NCBI GenBank assembly: GCA_031216445.1
Contig: CM062218.1
Span: 8,577,001 to 8,641,000, forward strand
Direction: 5' to 3'
Length of the DNA stretch: 64,000 nt
From: Lateolabrax maculatus
Taxonomy: Eukaryota > Chordata > Actinopteri > Acropomatiformes > Lateolabracidae
Shown here: piece by piece, positions 50,401 to 62,137 of the stretch
Position numbering within the stretch: the stretch's first letter is position 1
Layout: every line of letters begins with the position of its first letter
Program-made: the position numbers and the translations under genes
The notes under the pieces: generated by a model
Seen by the model: only the letters and a program-made list of their open reading frames with translations
Database searches by the model: none
Told to the model about the DNA's origin: nothing

Positions 50401-52378
50401 GAGACGAGGATGCCCGTCTAATCGGGTCGGCTCTCTCAACAACCAGATCTGCCAACAAGAACCTCCTGTCACTCAACCTGGCATTCAATTCTATTGGTGA
50501 CGCAGGTGCTACTCATATCGCACAGGTATAAACCAGAATTGACTCCGTATTCCCACTGTATGTTCCCCTCATGACCGCTGAGGTGTTGTCTTCCTCCTGT
50601 TTTGTCTCTCAGGGCCTGCTGCTGAATCGTTCTTTGCTCTTTCTCTCACTGTCCAACAATCAGATTGGAGACTCTGGAGCTGCTCATCTGGCTGTGGTAT
50701 CCATTTACATTAAAGACTTTAACCTGGGAGATAATACATTTTAATCACTTGTTAAGTTGTTTTAAATTATATTCTTCTTATTGCATTAAATTATGTAATT
50801 TAATAACCCTCCACCCATTAACCACTTCCTTTTTTTAGATACTTGCCGACTATGCTCTAACTCATCAAGAAGTTGTGGAGAGGAGGAAGATGCTTCTGGA
50901 AAGAACGCAGTCTGTAAGTGCAGCAATGTCAAACATTAATACCCACCCTACCTTGAAATGAATCCTAAACACACAGGAGACGTTCTAAGAAACACATTTA
51001 GGATTCCCTCGCTCTGTTTTTGCAGTCACCTTTTAGGGTTGATTCTGACCAATTGCCTGCTGACCAACTTCCCTCAGTACCCAGCAGCAGCAGTGTCAGC
51101 AAAGGGGAGAAAAAAGGCAAAAAAAAGGTAACATGCCAAAAGAAATGGACAGCAAAAGTCAAACTATGATGTAATGGAATCTGTGGTTTGTAAATCTTGT
51201 GGCAGATAATCTTGAGATCTTTTAACTTACAGGAAGCCCCCAAAAAAGAGGAGAAACCAGCTGCCACCAAAGAGAACCCTAAGTCTAACAAGAAAGGTAA
51301 TTTCTTCTGTTACAGATAAATACTTGTTCTATTATCTTCTGACAGCAGGGGTGTTTATAATTTAATTGTTATATATTTACATCTCTCCTTGCTTCAGATA
51401 TAAAGGTGCCTCAAAGTAAGCTGGGGGGCAAAGAGAAACAACTATCTGCACAGGAGGTACCAGAAACATGCTTTCTCAATCTGTGTACCATATGGATATA
51501 AACATGCACAGTACAGTATGTTGCTTTTAATAAGTTAATTGTTTTACTTTCTTTCTCCAGGAAAAAAGTACCCTGAATGAGGTTTGTTTGCAATTTTATG
51601 TTGAGCAAAAATTTTGTTCTTGATAGTGACTGATTTGAACATAAGCTGTCACTCACTTGTTTACTTCTCTTCTTCTCCACCAGCAGGTAGAGCTAGGAAA
51701 CCCCCTGCTGGACCAGTCGGTGCAGTACAGGGACGGTGAGCTTTTTCTGCCTGGCAACACGACTCTCACCTCACTCAACCTGGCAGGTCAGTAACTTCTG
51801 TGTATCCTTCTCAGCTTCAAAGAAATGAAATCTGGAAACCTTTCACATCAGGGGAATTCCAGCACAAGTACAGTCAAGTTTGATGGTTGGAATATTTTCA
51901 ACTGTCATTAATGTTGTACATCCGGTTTGTTGTGAGTTTTCTTTCAAGGCCCTTTAGCACAGACGCTGTTTTTCTATTAGATTACTTTATATTATCTTTT
52001 TTACTGTAGCTATAGACAAGTGTATATAATAATGTTACCGTATTTATTGTCATTTGTTTGGGGAAAAAATACAAAATAAGTAAAAAATTTAGTTTTATTA
52101 TTTACAGGTTACATTAAATTAATTAAATCACTATTTATTCATTTGTTTTTTACAGGCTTTTATGAGGACCTTTTAAATAAAATGGTTATGTTGTGTTTGT
52201 GTAGGAAACAGAATTACAGAGAAGTCGCTGCCTCTGTTCCTGAGGTCACTAGAGATGCAGGGTGAGGGAGGAGGCCTGCTGCGTCTCTGTCTGCAGGTGT
52301 GTTTCACTTACAGTGGACTCATGCCAAGGTTTCTTGCACGTGGGCCTCATTTTAAATAGTTGTTTCCATCATTCCTAT

Positions 52379-52422
<44 letters not shown>

Positions 52423-52765
52423 GGGAATGTGGCAAAATAACTACATTTAATATGAGCTACTTTTAACTCTCCTTTATTATCTGTTAGTAGAATTTTTAAC
52501 CACAATAATTTAAATTTGACCCAAGTGAAGTGTATCAGTGACTTACCATAAATACACCAACCTTTGATGAAATCTACAATGTTAATGAACAGCTGCAGAG
52601 GAATGTGAAGATGATTTGTATGATGATTTCTTATCTCGCTTTTAGAGAAACCGCTTTCCACCAGAGTGTGAGTGTTATGTGAAGATAAAGGAGCTGATGG
52701 CACTCACCGATCCACTCGAAACAAACAGCTGTGTGCCGACAGAAGAGGAAGGACAGGGGGCATAG
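47499..52765 (+). CDS. lrrc71: Leucine-rich repeat-containing protein 71
   Basis: 17 coding exons: 47499-47568, 48333-48371, 48449-48583, 49458-49565, 49759-49834, 49944-50018, 50167-50235, 50366-50525, 50613-50696, 50839-50913, 51026-51127, 51233-51296, 51398-51456, 51561-51581, 51687-51786, 52205-52296, 52646-52765. Phases are consistent, giving 482 aa (human about 559). The N-terminus is Lys-rich, followed by a conserved LQFWQAGLTD segment. Ribonuclease-inhibitor-type LRRs follow: LTHLSLRNNRIGD (about 192-215), LLSLNLAFNSIGD (about 221-246) and LLFLSLSNNQIGD (about 249-272). The family-typical LTHQEVVERRKMLLE helix comes next, then a Lys/Glu-rich linker (about 300-370) and a last LRR, LTSLNLAGNRITE (about 405-430). 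The molecular role is unknown. Expression in ciliated tissue and testis is described for the family, and the X-box upstream fits this. The segment order matches LRRC71. Confidence 0.9.
47569..48332 (+). other. lrrc71: lrrc71 intron 1 with a MITE
   Basis: This 0.76-kb intron carries the CAGTGGTGGAA element at 47838-48060. The rest is AT-rich. Confidence 0.65.
47838..48060 (+). mobile_element. hAT-like MITE in lrrc71 intron 1
   Basis: It starts CAGTGGTGGAAGATGTATTA and ends ACTTACTTTCCAACTG, so the ends are imperfect inverted repeats (CAGTGGTGGAA versus CAGTTGGAAAG in complement). The inner words AAAAATACTC.ATTACAAGTAAAAGT and AAGTACAAGCACCTCAAAATTGTACT are those of a very abundant percomorph repeat. 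No clean 8-bp target duplication is visible. Confidence 0.7.
48584..49457 (+). other. lrrc71: lrrc71 intron 3, mostly repeat
   Basis: The intron is largely made of the dispersed repeat at 48682-49250. The frames at 48898-49281 (+) and 48790-49136 (-) fall inside that repeat and are not lrrc71 exons. Confidence 0.65.
48682..49250 (-). mobile_element. Teleost dispersed retroelement tail with an (AAGTC)n end
   Basis: On the minus strand it ends GGCGCTATACAAATAAAATTGACTTG followed by tandem CTTGA units, a 3' tail style of fish non-LTR elements. Its other words, GTGGCGAGAAAAAACTCCCTT, TAGAAACCTCGAGCAGAACC, GGCTCTGGGTGGGCGGCCAT and CTGC.TCGACCGAGTTGGGTT, are those of a very common fish repeat. The far border is unclear. 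The family name is not assigned. Confidence 0.65.
51681..51689 (+). promoter_or_regulatory. lrrc71: Tandem (NAGNAG) splice acceptor in lrrc71
   Basis: The acceptor reads CAGCAG|GTA. Splicing after the first CAG adds one Gln codon; splicing after the second does not. Both keep the reading frame (QVELGNP or VELGNP). Such sites commonly yield both isoforms. Confidence 0.7.
52382..52421 (+). repeat. (TAA)n microsatellite in the last lrrc71 intron
   Basis: About 13 copies of TAA within the 349-bp intron before the final exon. Confidence 0.95.
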
Positions 52766-52821
52766 TGCTGAGAGACATCTTCTACAGACCGATGCTGTAT
52801 ACTTTTAATTTGATATATTAC

Positions 52822-52827
52822 AATAAA
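52822..52827 (+). terminator. lrrc71: Polyadenylation signal AATAAA of lrrc71
   Basis: AATAAA lies 57 bp after the lrrc71 stop, followed by TTTTGTCC...TTGTGGTTTG, a GT-rich downstream element. Confidence 0.7.
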
Positions 52828-53450
52828 AATATAAACATATATTTTGTCCTCTGTTGTGGTTTGAAATTAACAAATGGAAGTACTAACAGTAACAGTCTTG
52901 TGGTGCTTGAATAGGAGGACTGTGTGGCACACTAAAATCTGGATGCTTTGCACAGGACAGCTAATCAGAACTCTGTTTATGGACCCATTTTACTGCTTTG
53001 TTTTGCTCACGGTCAGGATTTACACCAAGGACAGAGACTGAGACAGCCAAATACCAAGTACTCAAATGTCATGAACCATTGCTATCATATCTCACAGTCG
53101 TCAGCCAGTGTGACAGGTAACACTCACTGATTTATGTACCACAGACTTCACCAGTATTTTAAATTTGGCTCGTGTTTTAAGCTTGTATGTGTAAACGTTA
53201 CTCTTTGCCCTCTGCGATCCCTTTTTGTTTTTCCCCAGGGTTTTCTTGCTAAGCTGCAGTGAAGGAAATAGGGAATTTCATACTAAAAAGATCATAACTT
53301 TGGAAGATACCCACTTAATTTGCTTATTTCAGTCAGTTCAAGCTTAACATTAATTACAGGTGACCTGTAAAAAATATTTTTAGTTGTTATTCTCTGCTAC
53401 ATTTCTGATACTTACGACCAAGTTTGTTAGCTGCTTTGGGCCCTGCAGTG

Positions 53451-53462
53451 CCACCAGAGGGC
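53451..53462 (+). promoter_or_regulatory. CTCF-like core motif
   Basis: CCACCAGAGGGC matches the CTCF core CCASYAGRKGGC at all 12 positions, preceded by TGCAGTG. It lies about 500 bp before the rps27 promoter. Binding is inferred from sequence only, and such cores also occur in repeats. Confidence 0.5.
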
Positions 53463-53568
53463 CCTCAAAGGAAATGAAAATGTAAACTCCTTCAGGTTCC
53501 TCTGTTCACTGTTTGTTTTCATTTATGTGTATAAGTGTACCACTTGATATAAGTGTATATTTTCTTTT

Positions 53569-53650
53569 CTTATGCAAAGCACTTTGTAACATTGTTAAGA
53601 AAAGTGCTATATGAATAATATTAATCATTATTATTAATAATAATAAAAAT
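53569..53650 (+). mobile_element. 3' tail of a non-LTR retroelement
   Basis: GCAAAGCACTTTGTAACATT followed by AAGAAAAGTGCTATATGAATAA and an (ATT/TAA) tail is the familiar 3' end of fish LINE/SINE families. Only the tail is recognisable. Confidence 0.6.
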
Positions 53651-53835
53651 ACACTCTTAATATAGTATAGTCTTGTAACTTTGAGTGTGATACTACTTTT
53701 TTTTTTATTTGGGATTGCCTTATTTACTTTTCATTTTGTAAATATACTATTTCATGGGTGCACTGAATACACCCATCAAATAGTAATTGTCTATAAACCA
53801 TGCAGCAGTCGGCTCGCTGCAGGGAGCCGCGGCTG

Positions 53836-53990
53836 TATAAAGAGAACAGGGTGGAGTTTCGACCTCACCAACATGGCCGCCACGGCGCGTAAGCTTCGTC
53901 ACGTCCGGCTCGTGCTCAAAGGAACAGCCGATATCAACCCCTCGCTTCCGGTGATGCCTCCTTTTCGGCAGCGGCTATTTCCTCGCCAAC
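53836..53990 (+). promoter_or_regulatory. rps27: rps27 promoter and 5' TOP region
   Basis: In order: a YY1-type element CAACATGGCCGCC (53869-53881), an ETS-type CTTCCGG (53945-53951), and a pyrimidine tract CCTCCTTTTC (53957-53966) that is the probable 5' terminal oligopyrimidine start, 25-35 bp before the ATG. This is the usual build of vertebrate ribosomal-protein promoters and predicts mTOR/LARP1-dependent translation. A TATAAAG at 53836 is about 120 bp too far up to set this start. Confidence 0.65.
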
Positions 53991-56098
<2,108 letters not shown>

Positions 56099-56297
56099 CT
56101 GTTCCTCCCGGAGCTGAAGGGGAGAGGAGGGGATGGACCGGTTGATATCAGCGCCTTCTGCCTCCGAGACGACGGCAGACCCAGCAGTCTGATCTGAAAC
56201 GAGACCTGAAGACAGACTGGGCAGCAGATGGATTTCCACTGTTCATTTCGACAGATCGGTTGTTGCTGTAACTCCACCCTCCAACCCTGTCTCTCTT

Positions 56298-56303
56298 AAT
56301 AAA
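56298..56303 (+). terminator. rps27: Polyadenylation signal AATAAA of rps27
   Basis: AATAAA lies 200 bp after the stop codon, preceded by CTCTCTT and followed by TTGTTTTGG. Confidence 0.75.
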
Positions 56304-56309
56304 ATATTG

Positions 56310-57082
56310 TTTTGGCTAAAGGAATGTTTAGTGTGTGGTTATTTTCCTGTTTTTGTTTATTGTGTATGGATCTTTCAGACATGTAATACAAAGGCAGAGT
56401 AGTCTTATCATTTTTATTAGAAAGTACTACAGGTTATCTTCATAGTTCTGTAAGATGACATCTTTATATTACAATTTTTAAATTATTTAAATGTATGCAG
56501 GGTTTTAATACATAATCCAAAATGTGCTGTTTACGGGCAAAGCTACTCACTGACACGGGGGTGATCAACATTTCTCCAAAACTGGCCAGGAGTTAATGAG
56601 TTGATTAGGGCTGCAATTAAAAATCATTTTCTCCATTGATCAGTTGGTTGGTAAGACAGTAGAAAACAGATCAAGTTTTATCTGACCAAGAGTTTAAACT
56701 GCCCAAATGTTCAATTTACTTTCACAATACTTTTTACAATTTAAAGACTGAGAAAGAAAGCAAATCAAATTTTTGCCACTTTTCCTTGAAAAATAAACTA
56801 TTAGTCAAAATAGCAAATTATTTTCTCTCAAACAACTAATACATTTATCAATATGAAGAGTTGCAGTTTGGTGGCAGGTTGTTTTTTTTACTGCCTCATT
56901 TCTGCTACAGAAAACACTACCTGTTCTTAATACAACTTAACATCTGTACAGCTTTCACTTCAACACTTCTCTGTTCACCTCTGTAAGAAAAATGTCCCGA
57001 TATGATCGTTTTAGCTGCGTTGCCGGGCGGTAACTCCTCCAGGAGCCTTTATTTCGTCTCCATCCCCTTCCTCAGCCTCCCT
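56310..57082. other. Convergent spacer rps27/kcnn3
   Basis: About 0.8 kb between two convergent genes, presumably shared by the rps27 downstream region and the kcnn3 3' UTR. It contains the degraded repeat at 56605-56868. The kcnn3 poly(A) site, read on the minus strand, is not identified with confidence. Confidence 0.5.
56605..56868 (-). mobile_element. Decayed MITE-like teleost repeat, copy 2
   Basis: It starts AGGGCTGCAATTAAAAATCA and ends near ACAACTAATACATTTATCAA...GTTGCAG, so the ends are roughly inverted. Inner words such as TTTGCCACTTTTCCTTGAAAAAT and CTATTAGTCAAAATAG fit the opposite orientation of the family seen at 15050-15395. It is strongly eroded. Confidence 0.5.
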
Positions 57083-60000
57083 CTACCGGTCTACGCTCGC
57101 ACTGGCAGTCTCCGTCTTCACCTCCATCTCCCTGAGCAGGTGGCGGATGGAGGAGTTCTGCGTAGACAGGGTGTTGGACAGGAGGGGCATCAGGCTCCTG
57201 AAGCCCTCCCTCAGCTCCTCCACGTTCTTCTCCAGGCTGTGGATGTGTGTGTCCAGCTCCCCCCTGCAGCCCTGCACCTCCGACAGCAGGTCATACATCA
57301 GGGTCTGCATCTGCGTTGGGGTTGATGTCCGTGGTGGTGCGTGTAGTGAAGAGAAAGAAAAGAGCGTCCAGGGAATATTAGACGCTACTTGCTTTTACTT
57401 TGTTTTGACAGGGTGTGATATAAAATGGTGCGTTCACTTGCCTCTCTCACCTTGCAGAGGTCTACAAGTGTGTTCCCCTGATCTGCAAGTATCCTTTTCT
57501 CTATCTTCACTCGCCGCAGCCTGGGGACAAAATGATGTAGTTTTAGGTGCTACGGGGGGTCAGTATGACATTACTACTTGTACAATATAAGAAAGGTGTT
57601 GGGAGGAGAAATTTAAAAGGTCAGTTCACTCACATTACCTTTAAACACAACATAGTGTCAACAGTTTTCATCGAGACTTAGTTTGTTAGAAAGCAGTTCC
57701 AATACATACTGTACAGTGAGGTGTGTGGATTATGCAAAATTACCAGGATGTAATTGGAAAAACAAATTACATTTAATTTTCCTAATTAAATCTAATCTCC
57801 CATTATCTCAATTGTTTTGTGGATGGCGTTGAATTAAATCAAGCCTATGTAACTGTAGCCACAAGGAACAATTACAGGATGATGGTGAATGCTAAAATGT
57901 AATGCAACTTTTCATTTAAAAGAAGAAGAATGTGATATTTCTTCTTTCAGAGATTACATAGTCTCATTTTAATATCAGAGGCAAATGTCTCAAAACCTCA
58001 GGACATAAAACAATCTGCATGTCTACATACTGTACCACTCTAGGGGTTAGGGTTAGGGGTACATTTTGTGATTTGGGTGAACTGACCCTTTAAAAGCACT
58101 GGTCATTACATTTCATTAATTTATTCTCCTAATTTGTTTTTTCTTTTCAGATCATTGCCCATCTTTGAAAAAAAGAACAATATTTTGAAATACATACATT
58201 CAGTCATTTCCTGTTGATAAAGCATATAATGGTCGGTGATAATATTTGGACAGATAATTCAAAATGATGAATCAATCAAATAGTAGTTAGAGAGAGAGAG
58301 GTATGGGGTAGTGGGGTGTGTTCATGTTTAGTGGTTTACATTTTTATTTAACAGGATGTAAAACTAATGTCGTATGATATGATTATTATAGAATGGACAT
58401 ATGGCAAATAAAATGAGAAAGCTGGTCTTCCCTGCACTGTGACCTGTGCAGAAACCGCTTTATACGAGGGTTAAGTGTCTTACTGGTGGATGGCCAGGAG
58501 CAGCTTCCGCTGGTGCATGCGGACTCTGGTGTGGTCTCTTTCTCTTGACAGCTTAGTGTGTTTGTAGATGAGCCAAGTCTCTCTCAGCACATTTGCTGCA
58601 GCAATTTTTATCTAGTGAAAGGATGTAAAAAATCACTGGGGAGAGTTATTTTATGTTTATGCACATAACCTGAACGCCCTTTTACTTAACTGCGCATGAT
58701 GAATAACAGCAACATAATGCACTGAACCCAGTGTACTGCACTCGTTTTGTCTCATAGTCAACTTCCAAACCAAAAATCTGCACTTGGGGCAAGAAGTGCT
58801 GCTGGAATATTCTGTTAACAGTTTGTGTTGATTTGTTTTGGACCATGGTAAACCTCACTTGCAGCTTTTTACTTGGTCTGTGGATATTCTGATGTCAGCA
58901 CTCAATAAAAAGGGCATTTTTTTTTTACAATGCACTTAGATATATACTGTATGTTGTTGAGTAAAATGAGTTGATATGTGGTATCTGATGTGTGCTAGGA
59001 CAAAACATAAAAAATGAGACTGGCTGGAAACAAGTCATAGCCTGTGCAGAATCTCCCTTACGTTTGGGCCCATTAAATTAAATGTTAAACAAAGCCACAA
59101 CGAGGGCGATATTGGCATTTACCCTCTTGGTGATGTGCGAGTCCATCATGAAATTGTGAACATGTTTCTCTGCTCTGGTCAACTCCAGCTTCCTGGCAAC
59201 CACCGCCACCACCAGGACCGTGCAGCCGGCTCCCTGTCAGAGTCGCAATTAAGACATTTTTACAGTCCGAATCTGAACTAATCTGACTTCCACTTGTTAC
59301 AGAGGGAAATATCAACCCTCTGCCTCACCATTATCCCTGTGAGGAGGCAGATGCTGCGACCGCAGTAGGTGTGAGGCACCACGTCTCCGTAACCGATGGA
59401 CAAGAAGGTGACGGAGACCATCCACAAGGCCTCCATGTAGTTGCTACTCAGGTCCCTGTAGTTGTGGTGTCTGTAAGAATAAAAGGACATATTTTTCTCT
59501 GACATTGTGGTGGTAATGTACAGCCGGCAGATAAATCAATGCAATATCGATATTCTGTCATGAAAATACACCCTCCCGGGCAGTCATCATAATATTTAGC
59601 AATAATGAAGCTTATATTTGGTCTTTTCCTGGTCTTACATGCAGCTTTACTGAACTTCTATGACTGCTGTAGCTGAATAATGACTTTCAACATCCAGTCA
59701 AGACTATGTGATATTTGATCTTGTGGTGTCAGTGCATACCTCTCACACACATGTAAACCCCACGCTGCCACAATCCAGAGGGAGACGCTGAAAATCATCA
59801 GCACAGTCCCGGGGTAGGTGGTCATTAGGGTTTTCCCCACAAACCGGGTGTTGAAGTGTATCTGAAGATCACAAACGGGATGCATTTACGTCATAATTTT
59901 GACAGTAGGGGGACTATTCAAGCAGACTATTTAGGATAGCACCTGTCGGATTATGGTTATATAATGCAGAGGAGATGAGGGATGAGAAGACTTGTTCTCA

Positions 60001-61159
60001 ATCTGGCTTGAAACATGGATAGTGGGTTTGGCATTGCAGAGGGGAGAAAGGTCATTTTTCGTCACTCTTAAATAGCATATGTAAGGGAAGGGATTTGCCG
60101 GGGGTGATTTTTTTCAACTGTGGAAAAGAAAGCAGACAAGCAAAGGAGAGCTAGCGAGGGACATAATCAGCATGTGAAGCCACTGGGATTCATAGGGGCG
60201 AAACTGTGATAGTCACACCTCAAGATTCACCCCTCTACAGACCTCTCGGCCCACCTAGACATAAGACATAAACAGATGTGCATGAAATGTTCATAGAGGA
60301 AGCCCAGCCCAAATCACTGTCCAAAATAGAGACTTAAATGTCCTATGAATCATGTCCCTTAGCAGGTTGCTGCCACAGTTGTTGAGATCATACCAAAATT
60401 GACAGCAACGCCTCAGCTTTTCACTCTTCTCTCTCATTTAAAAGTGTCATGATCTCATCGCAGTGCTATCCAGGCCAGAAAGTCAGACTCTGAAGGGCAC
60501 AGGCGACCTCCCACCTTGTTGAGCGCTCCAATGCTGCGGGATGCGGTGTCCGTGAAGAGGCGGCTGTGCAGCATCATGGCCCGGCCCAGCAGGTAGAGCC
60601 GCAGGAACATGGGCAGGGCCAGGACGATCTCCAGCTCCGTCTCTGACAGCGACAGGCGAGCCCCGGTGGGCTGGAAGGTCTGCTGGAAGTAGGCCAGCAG
60701 GCCCACCGGATAGGGGTGGATGGCCACCGTGGCCAGCTCCAGGGCGACCAGGGCCAAGCGGTCGGTTGTCATGGCAATGCACCAGTCCTCTGCGCCTATG
60801 TCGTGGACGTAGAGCTGCAGGAGAGGTGGGAAGAGCCGTTATGGGGAAAAGGAGCATCTAAACTCGGGATCCAAGAAGATTAAATGGGAACTCCATTGAT
60901 TTTACACATCATATTCTGTTTAGTAGGTCACTACTCTCTGCATGAAAAAAGTTTGTTTTAGGACTGCTGGATTGATTTTAATGTAGGCTAGCACACTTAT
61001 TGCTGATGTGTAATTTATATATAGATATGTTACTAAAGAATAATGGGATTTTTTTCAATAGCTTCCATGTAATGTGACCCAGTGACTCAAAATAAGTACC
61101 AGAAAGTATTACTACACAGGCCACATAGGACACATGGACACTAAAATCTAAACATTTTG

Positions 61160-61213
<54 letters not shown>

Positions 61214-62087
61214 CGAAGAGGCATTGAAATCTAGCGTGAAGAGCTGTGTCCTTTTGTCCATTTTAGTTGTACATTTGGTATTGATTTGGATCAATACATG
61301 GAAGCTATTGAAAAAATAATCATGAACTTTCCATTCAAATATTAATAGAAAATATAAGAAGCACTAGAATCCAACTTGAAGAGGTGTTTCCAGTGTAGTG
61401 ATCATATCTGGAATTGATTTAGAATCACTGCATCACATTACTTGGAAGCTATTGAAAAAAAAAAAAGCCATTATTTTCTACTAAAATATTAATGTAAAAT
61501 AAATAAATTACACATTAGCAATTAAAATAACCATTCTCCTGCTACCAACGCTGGTTAAAAGTGAATAAGAAGACGCTGTTGGGTCTGGAGAGAATGTCTG
61601 TGGAATATCCAACTGAAATCAAACTTCACCGCACAACACTTTCACCTCTAAAAATCCTCCAAATGAAACAGCCTGAGAAGGAAATAATTACTTTTTGGTT
61701 GAACTGCTCACACTGCCAGACTAAAACGCTGGGAGTCACTGTTGTGGAAACTTTTCTTTCAGTAGAACCATTTTCAGTGCCCCATTAAGTGACTATCCAA
61801 CTAAAATTAAAAAAGGTATAAGAGACGATTCCTTCATTGCCAGTAAGGATATGACACGATAATCATACACTGCTTTTTGCCACATATCTTTCAAGGAATG
61901 TTTTTAATTTTGAGATAATATCCCTGGAGGAGAACCCGGGTGCAAAAAAACAAAACCTGATTGTGTATTTATGGACGGATAAGTTACCTGCACCTCACAG
62001 CAGTGGTACGCTATGATGAGGCCCACCAGGATGATCGTAGACAAACTGATGATGGACTTTAGTGCAAGGGAGTAGATGGAGCTCTGT

Positions 62088-62137
<50 letters not shown>

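Larger units (their letters stand above)
52850..53830. other. Spacer lrrc71-rps27
   Basis: About 1 kb without supported exons; short frames at 52948-53130 and 53681-54025 are not supported. It holds a CTCF-like motif (53451-53462) and a retroelement tail (53569-53650). Confidence 0.55.
60815..61987 (-). other. kcnn3: kcnn3 intron 2 with a repeat array
   Basis: A 1.2-kb intron between the S2 and S3-S4 exons. It contains three related repeat units and a (TAA)n run (61040-61480). The 75-aa + strand frame at 61561-61788 is unsupported. Confidence 0.6.

Noticed and set aside
58051..58069. TTAGGG-like telomeric words
   Set aside because: Only two hexamers inside a MITE body; far too short for an interstitial telomere array.
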